A stretch of 64,000 bases of DNA from Sarcophilus harrisii (Eukaryota > Chordata > Mammalia > Dasyuromorphia > Dasyuridae), in contig NC_045428.1 of the NCBI RefSeq assembly GCF_902635505.1, forward strand, positions 67,217,141 through 67,281,140, given 5' to 3'. The notes under the pieces are model-generated. The model ran no database searches. It was not told the DNA's origin and saw nothing but the letters and a program-made list of their open reading frames with translations. Positions 10,112 to 21,250 of the stretch are shown in pieces. Both the position numbers and the translations under genes were made by a program. Position 1 is the first letter of the stretch. The number at the start of each line of letters is the position of its first letter.

Positions 10112-10271
10112 GTTGTCTATCAATATTAGCGACTTATCACCTTGTAAGGATTCGCTCTAAGGTGTGAACCAATAAGCACTGTATCAGTTCCATTGAGTTA
10201 ACACCAGGATTCTGACATCTCCCTTGAGTTTTCACCTTGTTTAAAGTTGAGTTGACACTAGGATTCTAACA

Positions 10272-11227
10272 AACTTTGATCCCCCAATAATGAATAGGTG
10301 GGCTCTGAAGAAGAGCAGATTTTGAGAATCTAGTTCTAGGACTATCAGGAGGCAGAGAACTTGCAGGTTTTGAAGCACCATTCAGTAGGGATTGACTTTG
10401 CCAACAAAAGCCTCCATATGTTCTTTATTAACCATTGCATTCTCATTGTGAGTCACTTTTCCCATAAACATGGCATGTATTTATGGGAGAATAAGCTCCA
10501 AGTTTAAGAGATTTTTTTTTTTTTTCATGTTCACCTCCATATTTTGCTGCCATATAGTGCTTCTGGTAAAATATTTGTATTGCAAAGATGAACTTTTGCT
10601 TTTGTGAGAGAAGTGAACAAAATTATCCTCCCCAGATGGTCCAGAGACTGACTTCAGCAAGTGTCATGAGGTTGGCAATTTCCAGTGAGCCTCCTCAGTG
10701 TTCTCACCTTAACATCCCTTATCAACTGTCTCCTCCCTTTACTGTATCTTGGACTTCCCTGACATATTTATACCTCACATAGATCCTGAAGAAACCTTAC
10801 TTCAAATATGCAGATTCCATCTTGTTCTGAAATAGCCATTTTACTGTAATGACTCCTAGAGAACTATAAGATCAGATGTCACAGCTAACGTCTTCTAGTA
10901 GCTCCTTTTCACCTTTTATTGGCGTAAAAACTTAGCTGATAAAAGTTGAGGATTGAAAAATCCTAGGAAAGTTCTCCTTGTCTAGCCTGACTGGCAGTTT
11001 TCTCTCAACTAGCAATATCAAGATGATAACTCTCCTGTATATCTCCTGTAACTATTAATATGTTTTCAATATGTATACTATATATTTTATATAACCACCT
11101 ATGTTTTTTTTTGAATAGTCATCTTTCTTTTATTAATTTTACACAATGATACACTGAATAATTTTTGATTTATGAATGCTGCCCTAAATTGTATATTTAG
11201 GAACCTCTTATTCTGGGCTCATTGTAG
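10272..11227. other. No gene recognised
   Basis: Unassigned sequence next to the outer LTR. There is a T run near 10512-10524. I could not recognise a continuation of the L3 fragment or a target duplication here. Confidence 0.5.
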
Positions 11228-11756
11228 TGTAATGCCAAAGAAACTGAGCAAGACAGAGGTTAGAGATTAATTCAATAGTTTATTAAATGGAGAGAGATAC
11301 TGGGACCAGATGGATGTTGGTCCCAGGGCTGGACGAGACTATCATCTCAAAGAATCCAGCCCTGAGTACTGGGACAGCAAGCTTTTTTATAATATAACAA
11401 GAACAGTGACATAATGGGGGAGGTACCTAAATGGGGAGAACCTAATGGTGGGGGAGGCCTCTAAGATGACACAATGGAGGGAGGTTATTGATATTCTAAT
11501 GACATCTAAAATGGATAAACTTTTATTCTGTCAAACATTAAGAAGGAATATCTATAACCTAAAGATATAAAACCTTCATCTCATCAACCGTTTAAGAGGG
11601 AATGATTATAGCCTGGAGTTTTGGGGCAGAGCAACTGAGGTAGACCTTTATCTCATCAAACATTAAGAGGGAAAGGTTATAACCTGAGGCAGAATAACTA
11701 AATAGGACAATTGGAGAAACTGGGTCATGACATTAAAAGAGAACTTTGGTACAACA
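11228..11756 (-). mobile_element. Solo LTR, ERV1-like (fossil)
   Basis: On the minus strand it starts TGTTGTACC at 11756 and ends GGCATTACA at 11228. It is flanked by GTAG on both sides (11224-11227 and 11757-11760), a 4-bp target duplication as gamma-type (ERV1) integrases make. A TATA-like TATAAAAAAGC and an AATAAAC signal are in the expected order. The ends match the LTR at 45417-45794. Confidence 0.85.
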
Positions 11757-12689
11757 GTAGATGCCTTCTATTTGGGTATCTGTCCTGCTTGGCCAGAGTA
11801 AAAGACTTGCTTCACAATTAAATAACTTTTTATTATCTGATCCCAAGAACCCAGAATAGTGAGTAGCAACCCTCTTATATCCCACCACATTCCACTATAC
11901 TTTAATGAGAAGCTGGAGGCACAGTGATAAAAGAATTTTTCAATTTCCCAAAAATAATCCTGTCATTCTCTTTGACTTTTTTTCCCTTTTGTTATTGTTT
12001 TCTTTATTTTTCTGGTTATATGTGTACAAATATATATATTTTTAAATACATAATTCTTTATGAATCAGATTACAAGAGAAAAATTAGGGCAAAAGGGAAA
12101 AGCTACAAGAGGGGAAAAAAAAGAAGAAAAAAAAAAGGAACCATTCTCTTCTTCCTTTTCAACTTTGGACCTAGTTCACTGCCTATTTTTGTTTTTGGAC
12201 ATACTCATTTATGGGAAAACTTCACCATCTTATAAGACCCCTTGATAGTCTACCTCAGAAGGAGGCTCATCTCAAAACATCTCATTTCTCACCTGACTGC
12301 AATACATTGGGACTTCTCTTATTTTATCTCCTTCTTTCCTCATGGGTATTTTCCCTGGCTGACAGCGCCCAAGGATGTTTCGATTGTCAACTTTCCCTGA
12401 AAAAATTCTGTTGCACTTTGCCAGCAGAGAGATTCCAGAGGCTCATCCTATTCTGAAATCTGCATGTTGTAGTTGATAATTTCAGTCATAGTGGCAAGAG
12501 TCCAACTTATTCCAACTCTGGAATGCTTAGGAAAGACCAATTTCTGTGGTTAAAATGAGTGAAGAGTAGGGGTAGACAAAGCTGCATCTGGAATATATTT
12601 TTGCTTGCCTTGGAAGTCATTAGATATTTGGATAGAGGTAGACAGGGCAAGTCTTAGGACCTTACCTCATTAATAATCCAATGGAACTG
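11757..12689. other. No gene recognised
   Basis: Unassigned sequence, AT-rich around 12000-12140 with a purine run near 12110-12140. The short open frames are not protein-like. Confidence 0.5.
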
Positions 12690-12912
12690 ATGCTGAATAA
12701 TAATAATTAGAATTTGTATAGATCTTTAAGATTTAGAAAGCACTTTACATATGGTATTTCATTTGATCCTCACAATAAGACTATGAGATCAGTGCTATTA
12801 TTATCCCCATATTACATCTAAGGAAACTAAGGGTTGGAGAAGTTAGTTGACTTGTCCAGAGTTACATAGTGTCAGAGGCAAAACTCAGGTCTGGCTCATT
12901 TCAAGTCTGGCA
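12690..12912 (-). mobile_element. Therian CORE-SINE (Ther/MIR3 type)
   Basis: The segment reads as the reverse complement of a CORE-SINE with tail: 'aaagcactttacatatggta', 'tttgatcctcacaata', 'gctattattatccccat', then 'aaactaagg' and 'cagagttacatag'. It is immediately followed by a MAR1-type copy. Confidence 0.65.
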
Positions 12913-13080
12913 TTCTATTTTTTGCTGTTGTTACTATTTCAGTCACATCTGACTCTTTGTGATCCTATTTGAGGTTTTCTTGGCAAAACTACTGAGTAGT
13001 TTGCCATTTCCTTCCATAGCTCATTTTACAGATGAGGAAACTGAGGCAAATAATATTAAGTGACTTGTTCAGGGTCCAAG
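12913..13080 (-). mobile_element. MAR1-type SINE with RTE-like tail
   Basis: The minus-strand tail module can be read: 'tcagtcacatctgactcttt', 'gaggttttcttggcaaa', 'gtttgccatttccttcc', 'cattttacagatgagg'. The head part is missing. Confidence 0.7.
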
Positions 13081-13084
13081 AATT

Positions 13085-13198
13085 TTCTGATATTTCCATA
13101 TTAATAGTGACTGTATAATCCTAAGCACTTTATTTTATGCATTTAAGAACAAAAAAAGAGGGCCATGATACCCACCCTCTCAAAATGTTAAGAATCCC
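13085..13198 (+). mobile_element. DNA-transposon relic (MITE), partial
   Basis: It shares 'tttattttatgcatttaaga' and the end 'gttaagaatccctaga' with the fuller copies at 18925-19125 and 50855-51030. Only the 3' half remains. Confidence 0.55.
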
Positions 13199-14224
13199 TA
13201 GACTAGATGGAAATTAGTTTTAATCAGCAGCTAATACTCTCATTAACTTGCACAAAGCACCACACAAACTCAGCTTCTTCTAATAAGAAGCTATCCCTTG
13301 TTGAAGGTAAAAAAAAAAAAAAAATTGTGGACAAAACTGGGAGAGGATTAGCTTTAAATTTAAGAGTTATAGACTGGAGGTCTAATCCTTGCAATGAGTG
13401 ACTCAAACAGAAGTATCCTATTTGGATGAACCTATGTGCATATTTGGTTCTACCTTACGACCACACTTATCTCTCTTAGTGTATGTCACATCCCAAATCT
13501 CCTACACCATTGACCACACTTGCTGGTTTTTACCTTTGGAGCTCACTATTTCTATATTCCCTTGTATTTCTTGACTTATATTTCCTGCCATTCTCTCCCC
13601 TGAACTTTCCTGTTGATTATTGCTCTGGCTCTAGTTTCCCCAGCCCCTCCTCCTGCTTCCTTCTGGTGCTTCCTACTAGAAGCATTACTGTCATAGAAGA
13701 CCTTGACCAAATAAATGTGTCCTGACTCGCCCCATGGAGGCTTTTGACCACAACCCACAGCCGGTTTTATTCCTTGTACCTCTCTGTGGCTCTAGAGAAA
13801 ATAGTACGATAAAATCCTTGCTCTCCAATTCCTCCTATTCCCAAGCAGACTTGTGAAGATCTGTAGGCTCCCACCAGGCTTCTGTGTCCTCCCAGAAACA
13901 AAAAAGATGAGACACACGCCCTGTGAATTAATGCTGAGCTTGTTGGCCCAGAAGAAAATACATACTTGCGAAGGGAAGGTTGAGCCTGCCTCCAGGTTAA
14001 ATTCTTTAGCAGAAGAGATCTGAAACAAGCTTACTTAGACTGTGAAAAGAGTCAGATGGAAAGAAAAAGAGAGGGAGGGAGAGAGGAAGGGAGAAAATCC
14101 CAACAACACAACATGCCTGTGACCTTTCTGTCACAGTGTGGTAAGTGGCTTGGAAAAAAATCACTTAAGTTTCTTTAATAATGCACTCCTCAGAGGAGAC
14201 AGTGACCCTTCCCATAGTCAACAG
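13199..14224. other. No gene recognised
   Basis: Mostly single-copy-looking sequence with higher GC than its surroundings around 13480-13990. No conserved protein or exon signal was seen. Confidence 0.5.
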
Positions 14225-14335
14225 ACTGGAATTATACTTTATGGAGCAAAAATATATGGAACAGTATACCCAGCATCTAGGGCAGTGCTTGGAATATGGT
14301 AGGTGCTTAATCAATTTTGTGGGTGATTGACATTT
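14225..14335 (+). mobile_element. L2-type 3' end fragment
   Basis: The phrase 'gggcagtgcttggaatatgg' followed by 'taggtgcttaatcaa' is the common 3' end of old L2-type LINEs. Confidence 0.5.
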
Positions 14336-14579
14336 CTAATCATCCCTGGTCTTGCTTAGATGTTGTAGGTCTGAGGTGAATAGGAAATACTTGTTCAATG
14401 TAAATCCAATGAGTCAAGTGAATGGAATGGACTAGTTGAGGATTATCTATATCCTCTGTTTATTCAAGCTTAGGCATTTTCTGTGGTGGAGAAATTACTA
14501 AAACAGAGATGGTAACTATACCTCTGAGTTCAATGGTTTAAAGGACTCCCAGGTAAGGTGACTCTTTCCACTTTCTCTG

Positions 14580-14710
14580 TAATTCATAGACTTAGAAAGT
14601 TAGCTCCAGCACTGAGCTTACATAGCCACTATGGGTCAGAGATGGGACAGCAACTCAGGTCTTCCTGAAAGGATAATTTTTTCCCCCAGATCATATTATA
14701 CTTCTGGAGT
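14580..14710 (-). mobile_element. MIR/MAR1-type SINE fragment
   Basis: Weak reverse-strand similarity to the SINE core ('acttagaaagttagctcc', 'caactcaggtcttcctga'). It runs directly into the purine-rich simple repeat. Confidence 0.4.
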
Positions 14711-14717
14711 TGAGGAA

Positions 14718-15118
14718 ATGAGACAGACAGACAGAGAGACTGAGACAGAGAGACTAAGGCAGACAAAAAGGAGACACACACACACAGAGAAAGAAAAGGA
14801 GACAGAGAAAGAGAGCGATAGAATCAAAGAGACAGAGACAGAGAGATAGAGATAGAAACAAAGGAGAGAGACAGAATGACTGAGACAAAGGCAGACAAAG
14901 AAGAGTCAACCAAAGACGGAAAGAAAGAGACAGAGAGAAATAGAGATAGAGACAGACAGACAGAAACAGAGATAGAGATAGAGACAGACAGACAGAAACC
15001 GAGAGAGACAGAGACATAGAGATAGAAACAAAGTAGAGAGATAGAGAGAAACAGAATCAGAGAGACAGACAGAGACAGATAGAAACAAAGTAGAGAGACA
15101 GAGAGAGACAGAGAAAGG
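14718..15118 (+). repeat. Imperfect GACAGA/GAGA minisatellite
   Basis: About 400 bp of purine-rich sequence made from GACAGA, GAGATAGA and AAACAAAG units. Larger units recur, for example GATAGAAACAAAG followed by (GA)n three times (about 14846, 15022 and 15078). The open frames across it are artefacts of composition. Confidence 0.9.
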
Positions 15119-15905
15119 AGAACTCATTTATTCTTCTTTACCAAAGAAGTAATTTCAACATTTTTTAAACGTTTTATGTGCTAGGTTCTGAGAGAGATTT
15201 AAAGATAAATGGGACTTAGTCCTTGGTCTCAAGGAGCTTGAAATCTAGTTGGATATATGACTTATATTGAAATAGTTATAATACAAACCATAACATAAAT
15301 GAATAAGAAAGGCAAAAAATTTTTTTTTGTGATTTAAAAAGGAAGCAAAAATCACTTCTGGCTGGAGGGTTCAGAAGAGATTTCCTGGGCAGATGGCATT
15401 TTAGGTGACTCAGTTTAGAAAATGGTGGTTGTTCCCAGCCCAGACTATGGAATCTCATTTGGTCTATATATTTCAATACTTTATACTTGTGTTTTATTTA
15501 CTTAGCTATTCTCTACATTGATATAGGCTACAAATGCTTCATACCTTAGTTAGATGGTCTTCAGGAATCTGTGGTGGGGGAAAAAATAATTACCTGGTGG
15601 TCAGTCTGTGATAGGGAAAAAATAATCATCTGGTGGTGAAATCTTCAGATGATAGATCCACAATCTAGCAACTGCCCATTTTTCGAGTCTTACTAGAATG
15701 GCCTACCTGAGAATTGTAAAATGCAAGTTATGAAGACCCTTACACCATGAGGAGGTATCGATTGATTTTACCTGTAAATTTCAATTATCATGTGACTGAA
15801 ATTCATTGCAATAAAACAGTAGAAGCAACACTATTGCCATATTAGAAAATAATACAGAAAATAAATAAAATTTAATGGGAAATAAATTTTTTTATTTAGA
15901 ATAAG
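15119..15905. other. No gene recognised
   Basis: The stretch 15135-15280 resembles the old dispersed repeat 'gtgctaggttctgagag...aaggagcttgaaatctagttgg'. The rest is unassigned. A short direct repeat ('gggaaaaaataat..cctggtggt') lies at about 15578-15637. Confidence 0.45.
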
Positions 15906-15919
15906 TGATAGTTTAATTT

Positions 15920-16085
15920 CTTTGGAAAGGTAATGGGGTATAATAGAGAAAGATTTCATCTTAAAATCAGGAAAACATGAGTTCCCATCCCATCTCTGAC
16001 CCATTCTGGCTACATCATCTTAAAACTTGATTGAGGTAAATTTCTAAGTCTAAGAATTACAGAGAAAGTGTTGCCTTACATGAAG
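15920..16085 (+). mobile_element. Therian CORE-SINE fragment
   Basis: Decayed SINE core: 'aatcaggaaaacatgagttc' followed by weak matches to the 'ctctga...ctggctacatcatctta' part. Old copy. Confidence 0.4.
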
Positions 16086-16528
16086 GAAATCACTATCTAG
16101 GAGGCCTTTAAGCCATCTAACTCAGAGATTTAGTCCCATCCTATCTTAAACTTCTAATTAACATGATTATAATTCCTGTTGATCCCTTTTCTGCTTTTCA
16201 TTACCTATTTTTCATTCTCAATTACTTGATCAAATAAAGTAGAGCTTTTCAATTATTTGCCACATTTTTTTCCTTAGGTACTCCCAATAAGAGATATAAA
16301 AAGGCACCTTCTATTTTTTTGTAAAGGTGGCAGGCTTCTAAGTATGGGATATTAGATATGTATTTGGAGTTTTGTGGATGTGCCATTAGTTTTGCTTATT
16401 TTTTCCTTTTCTTTCTTTTTCTTTTAAGAATTTTCATTTTATGACAACTGCCTGAAAGAAGAAAAAAGGAAAAATACAGGAAGAAATGGGTGATATAACA
16501 ACAAAAAAGATAAATAAATTTTAATTTA
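16086..16528. other. No gene recognised
   Basis: AT-rich unassigned sequence leading into the long GGAA/GAAA repeat. Confidence 0.5.
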
Positions 16529-16586
16529 AAAAGAAAAAGAAAGGAAGGAAGGAAGGAAGGAAGGAAGGAAGGAAGGAAGGAAGGAA

Positions 16587-16663
<77 letters not shown>

Positions 16664-16705
16664 GAAGGAAGGAAGGAAGGAAGGAAGGAAGGAAGGAAGG
16701 AAGGA

Positions 16706-16769
<64 letters not shown>

Positions 16770-16771
16770 AA

Positions 16772-16859
<88 letters not shown>

Positions 16860-16908
16860 GAAAGAAAGAAAGAAAAAGGAAGGAAGGAAGGAAGGGAGGG
16901 AGGGAGGA
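16529..16908 (+). repeat. Long GGAA/GAAA tetranucleotide repeat
   Basis: About 380 bp of almost uninterrupted purines in alternating blocks: (GGAA)n, (GAAA)n, (GGAA)n, a long (GAAA)n with single slips, then (GGAA/GGGA)n. The 151-codon reverse-strand frame across it is only the Phe/Leu/Ser shadow of the repeat. Confidence 0.97.
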
Positions 16909-16974
16909 AATCTAATGGAGGGGTGAGACATTTGAGGGCTAATCCAAGTAAAAAGTCTACTCTTTCCCCAGGTC

Positions 16975-17045
16975 ATATTAAATTGTGGATTTCAAGCTGG
17001 AAGGGACCTTTGAGGTCATTTGTCTTGGATAAAGGTCTAAGACCA
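16975..17045 (+). mobile_element. MIR-like SINE fragment
   Basis: The phrase 'ttcaagctggaagggacctt' then 'tgaggtcat' matches the start of the common 'ggaagggacctcagaggtcat' mammalian SINE-type repeat. Confidence 0.45.
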
Positions 17046-17227
17046 GCCAAGTTGCCAATGACATGCATATCTATATATCTAAATGGTGGCACCCTTTCAA
17101 CCTTTCTCTATGATTGTTTTGATTTAGGAATGCATTATCATAATTAATCTTAAGAGGCTAAGATCACAAGTTACAAGGGAAGAAAAAGAAGTACTCATTA
17201 CAATCAGGATGGTGTAGAGAGATGGAA

Positions 17228-17482
17228 GGGTCCTTTTTTTGTTGCTGTTCACTCATTATTCTGTCATATCTAACTCTTCATGATCCCATTTGGGATTTTC
17301 TTGGCAGAGATACCAGAATGTTTGCCATTTCCTTCTCCATCTCATTTTACAGATGAGTAAACTGACACCAGTGAGATTAAATGACATCCCCAGGATTATA
17401 CAGCTGGTAAGTGTTTAGGGTTAGATTTAAACTCAGGAAGATAAATCTTCCTAACTCCAGGTGCCTCTTAGCTGCCCAGAAG
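17228..17482 (-). mobile_element. MAR1-type SINE, near full length
   Basis: Read in reverse it starts with the tRNA-like head (complement of 'agctgcccagaag' at the right edge), passes the core, and ends in the RTE-like tail at the left ('ctgtcatatctaactctt', 'tgggattttcttggcag'). It is the standard marsupial SINE. Confidence 0.75.
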
Positions 17483-17485
17483 GGA

Positions 17486-17650
17486 CTTAAGAGAGGACCT
17501 AATCCAATTTACCTAATTTTACAGATAAGAAAACTGAGACCCAGAGGGAAATGTCCACTGGTCTGAGGTCCAAGGTCACACAGATAACAAGTAGCAAAGC
17601 CAGAATTTGAACCAAGGGCCTCTGACTTCAAATTTAGCACTTCCCTCCCA
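17486..17650 (+). mobile_element. MIR-family SINE
   Basis: The consensus order is visible: 'gaggacctaatccaattt', 'ttacagataagaaaactgag', 'gtccaaggtcacacagata', 'gccagaatttgaacc', 'gcctctgacttcaaat'. Confidence 0.65.
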
Positions 17651-17967
17651 ACCCCTCCCCCAAACGGTTTTGGAAGCTATTTTAAATACCACACCATTTG
17701 GTCTCTTATTCTTCTCATATTTTTAAATCCCAGTGGCTACAGGCTTAGGGGAGGAAGGGTAGTCTTCAGAAACAGGGAGACAAGCCAGAAGGAGAAGATT
17801 GCTAATTTTCTGCTCCAAGTAATTACATAAGTGTTGACAAATATTGGACCTATGGGATATGTAGAAGTGAACATCTCAGGACTTGTCCTTAGAGTTGCAG
17901 TCACACAGGTGGAGTGAATATAAGATAGAAAAAAGAGGATTATAAACAAGCTACTTACCGCCTGAAA

Positions 17968-18035
17968 ACTCCAGTGACTCTCTGTTACCTCAGAGATGAA
18001 ATATTAAGTTCACTCTCTGGCAAGTAAAACTCTTT
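17968..18035 (+). mobile_element. L2 fragment, left part
   Basis: The phrase 'ctccagtgactctctgttac' and the following block match the L2 3' region. The right part of the same element probably resumes at about 18440, after the L1 fragment. Confidence 0.45.
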
Positions 18036-18044
18036 ATATGTCCT

Positions 18045-18432
18045 CTTTAAAAAAATTAATAATAGCTTTTTATTTTAAAAATACATACAAAAATAATTTT
18101 GAACATTCATCCTTGTAAAACGTTGTATTTCAAAATTTTCTCCCTCTTACCCCCCTCTCTCCTAGACAAGTAACCCAATATAGGTTAAATATGTATAATT
18201 CTTCCAAACTTATTTCTACATTTATCATGCTACACAAGGAAAACAAGATCAAAAAAGGAAAAAAAATGAAAGAAAAAATAGCAAGCAAATAACAACAAAA
18301 AATACTATGTTGTGTTCCACACTCAGTCCTCATAGTCCAGATGGCTCTCCTAATCACAAATTTATTGGAAATGGCCAGAATTACTTCATTGTTGAAAAGA
18401 GCCAAGACCATCACAGTTGATCAGCACAATAT
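18045..18432 (-). mobile_element. L1 3' fragment inserted into L2
   Basis: The minus strand carries the marsupial L1 3' region: 'gacaagtaacccaatatagg', then 'catagtccagatggctct' and 'ttcattgttgaaaagagcc' on the plus strand. There is no clear tail or target duplication. Confidence 0.6.
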
Positions 18433-18439
18433 GTCCCCT

Positions 18440-18635
18440 TTCCATCATTTTTGTTTTCTTGCATATCACTCATCTCCTGGCACTCTGAGGTCCAGGACTG
18501 TTTTGCACTGTGCACCCTGCCCAGAATGCTCTTCTTGGCTCACTTCATCTTTTGGAATCCCTTGCCACCTTCTAAGGAAGTCTTTTCTATCTCCACCCTC
18601 TTCTTTCCTCAAGGACAGTTGCTAATATAAAGTCA
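18440..18635 (+). mobile_element. L2 fragment, right part
   Basis: The phrases 'tgcccagaatgctcttcttg', 'tggaatcccttgccacctt' and 'aaggaagtcttttctatc' match the L2 3' UTR in order. Confidence 0.5.
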
Positions 18636-18924
18636 TTACTAGGTAAATTTAGAGAAAAGGGCTTTACCAACTGCTTCTTGTTTAAAAGGCAGGAAGTTTA
18701 TTGAAAGGCAGCAGAATGACCCTCTGGAATCAGAGGAAGAATCAACCTGATTGATTCTAATAGCTGAATAAATATATAGATAAAGGAGAGGGAAGAAACT
18801 GTAATGATGACAAGAGTAATAAAAATACAGTCAAGCTTTCCCCCTTATTAATGTAGATTTATCTCTAAATATTTATTTTCATCTACAAAATGAGATTGTT
18901 ACTACCTCTGTGACCTTTTTGAAA

Positions 18925-19125
18925 ATCACTTAATGGTTAGGGCAGGAGCTCCATGAAAAAAAAAATTGATAACTGTGTTTTAATACACTGGTTCCCTTTG
19001 TAATCCTATATATTTTATTTTACTCGTTTAAAAACATTATTCTGAGAAGGAGGGGCATAGGCTTCCCCACACTGCCACAGGGGTCTGTGATATAAAAAAA
19101 TATTCAAGAACCCCTGACCCCTTCT
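18925..19125 (+). mobile_element. DNA-transposon relic (MITE)
   Basis: Non-coding, with 'attgataactgtgttttaat', 'tttaaaaacattattctgag' and a 3' end 'attcaagaacccctga'. That end is the reverse complement of the 5' end (tctggggttctt) of the copy at 50855, which shows terminal inverted repeats for the family. Probably hAT-like. Confidence 0.6.
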
Positions 19126-20125
19126 CTTCCTCTTCCATAAGATGGAAAAGATTGAACTTGATGCTTCTAAGGGCCCTTCCAACGTTTAATCTAAAATACT
19201 GTGAATAATTAATAGTTTGCATCTCAAAATCAACAGAAAGTTTAACCTTAAGTGAAAATTTGCAAACCTCATAGAAAATTGTGACCTTACAGTCACAAAT
19301 AAAGTACACCATCTCCCACAGCCCATAAGGGTTAGTTATTCTCAGAGCCTCAACACTCAATTATATGCATACATATTGTTTAAGGTTGACAAGCCTACAG
19401 GTAGGTCGCTCACCAGTCATTTCAATGAAACAACTTGTCCTTAACAATAATAATGTATTTTTTTTTGCCTATGAGGATAATGTCAGTGACCAGTTACCAG
19501 TTGATATTAGTCTTTGAATTTGTGTTTTAGGAGTAAAAATGCATTTGTGCTAATTGAGTTATACTTTCTTTCCTGGTGACCGTAAATGAATGGTGGGTTT
19601 GTCTAAAAAACATCTTTCTGGTTGGGCTTTGGGGTGAAGACTTTGGCCATGAAAGAAAGCAAATCTCTTCTCTTTGGGCATTGAGACCACATTATTATCA
19701 CCATGCTAGGAGTACCTAGGAAAATAATTACCACTTACAAATGTGACCTGTCTCTATTTCAATTTATCCTGGAATTACTCAGCTAGCCTTTTCTGGGACA
19801 ATTATCATTGAGGCAGGTTGAGTTAACTTGCAGGAATCTCAGTGAGCTGATAATGCTGGTCATCTTGTTTTTGATTATCTATGACGCTTAGGAATCAAAT
19901 TTTTAGTCCTCAGTGCTCTGAACTCTGCAGGTACTAAATAAATGTTGATTATACCATATTTTTCTGGACCTTGATTTTTCCAGTTTCGGAAAAGTCTTCC
20001 TAATTTGGAGAGGCCAAGATGTCGTGCTCTATTCACCTGCATTTCTTGACATGGAAAATATCATGAATACTTGTTAGGGTTTTTTTTTGTGTGTGGGTTT
20101 TGCTTTTTTGGTTCGTTTTTTTTGT
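19126..20125. other. No gene recognised
   Basis: Unassigned sequence. A (TTG)n-rich stretch near 20127 begins the next SINE. No exon-like signal. Confidence 0.5.
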
Positions 20126-20126
20126 T

Positions 20127-20240
20127 GTTGTTGTTGTTTTGGAGGTAGTTGGGGTTAATTGGCTTGCTTAGAGTCATACAGCTAGTAAGTATCTGAGACT
20201 ATATTTGAACTCAGGTATTCCTGACTCCAGGGCAGGTAAT
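20127..20240 (-). mobile_element. Poly(A)-tailed tRNA-type SINE
   Basis: A T/TTG-rich tail at the left is followed by 'ttggggttaattggcttgct', 'gtcatacagctagtaagtat' and 'ctgactccagggcagg': a reverse-strand SINE of the kind mobilised by L1. The head is missing. Confidence 0.6.
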
Positions 20241-20639
20241 AAATAATTGTTTATAACTGGTGAATGCATATGAATTAACTAAAGAAAGGAATTTGGACTT
20301 AGCTACACTATTCCATTCAGTTCTAATTAGTAATCAACTTTCAAGTTTACTGCAGCTTGCCCTTTTATTTAATCAAATGTTTGTCCAATTGAATTTATTG
20401 AATTCAATAGTTCAATGTTGAGTTATTGAATGTCAAACTCTTTCTCAAGAGAATGGAATTCCAAGGTCAGTTTTTACCCTGACAGAGATAATTTTTGTTG
20501 TTGTTGCATTTAAGTATGTATTAGAAAAATAAGCCAGTCTATAGATTTTACTTTATTCTTTTTTTCTCTTTCATCTCCTCCATCCCCAAACAAAGTATAC
20601 AATCTATACATTTTGAAAGTTATTTCTTTTCATTGAATC

Positions 20640-20720
20640 ATATATCTAGAAACAGTAGGGATCTCAGAAGCTATTGAGTTCAACCCTCTCATTTTAAAGA
20701 GAATGGAATTCTCAATAAAG
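20640..20720 (+). mobile_element. MIR-like SINE fragment
   Basis: The phrases 'cagtagggatctcagaagct' and 'caaccctctcattttaaag' match the MIR-like repeat also seen at 17486 and 22915. Confidence 0.45.
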
Positions 20721-20766
20721 ATAGAAGTGTCTGTTTCATTTAAGAACATTTTAATATGATTTGTTT

Positions 20767-20998
20767 GTTGTTGTTGCTCTTGACTCCTTTTGAGGTTTTC
20801 TTGGCAAAGATAGTGGAGTACTTTTCCATTTCGATTTCTGGCTCATTTTATAGATGAGGAAACTGAATCAAACAGGGTTAAGTGACTTGACTAGGGTCAC
20901 ACAGCTAGTAAGTATCTAAGGCTAGATTTGAATTTGAATTCAGGTTTTCCTGATTCCAGGCCCAGTACTCTATCCACTGTGCCAACTACCTACCACTC
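20767..20998 (-). mobile_element. MAR1-type SINE, near full length
   Basis: Tail at the left ('cttttgaggttttcttggca', 'ttttatagatgaggaaactg'), core ('agggtcacacagctagtaag') and head at the right ('actctatccactgtgcc'). Confidence 0.8.
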
Positions 20999-21049
20999 CA
21001 TCAAATATATTAATCTATGTATTTTAAAGATTATTTTTTTCATAAAATC

Positions 21050-21250
21050 CTCTCTAGAGATAGTAGTGACTTTGGAGGGTATCTATTTCAACCTTTTCAT
21101 TTTACAAATGAGAATACTGAGGGCTATGGATGTTAAATTATTTGCCTAAGCCACTTAGGATATAAGCAAAAGAGGCAGGATATGAACTTATATCTTCTTC
21201 CAAAATCAGTATTTTTTCCACCATTCCATACTATCTTCCATATAATCCTT
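21050..21250 (+). mobile_element. MIR-like SINE
   Basis: Decayed 'gatagtagtgactttggagg', 'tttacaaatgagaatactga' and 'gcaaaagaggcaggatatga' blocks are in consensus order. Confidence 0.45.

Larger units (their letters stand above)
8941..10271 (-). mobile_element. 5' LTR of an ERVK-like (class II) element, split by a second LTR (fossil)
   Basis: On the minus strand the LTR begins TGTTAGAATCC at 10271 and ends ...ATACCACA at 8941, followed by the primer-binding site. It carries TATATAAG (9373-9380) and an AATAAAAG poly(A) signal near 9076. Without the inserted LTR and its duplicated target (9517/9523-10117) it is about 736 bp. It lies upstream of, and in the same direction as, the ZC3H18 reading frame. 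I found no matching 3' LTR beyond the ZC3H18 copy. Older than the LTR nested in it. Confidence 0.75.

Noticed and set aside
14631-15127. Frames rich in Ser/Leu/Cys or Thr/Glu/Arg over the GACAGA tract
   Set aside because: Artefacts of simple-sequence composition.
16521-16976. 151-codon reverse frame rich in Phe, Leu and Ser
   Set aside because: It is the translation of the GGAA/GAAA repeat.
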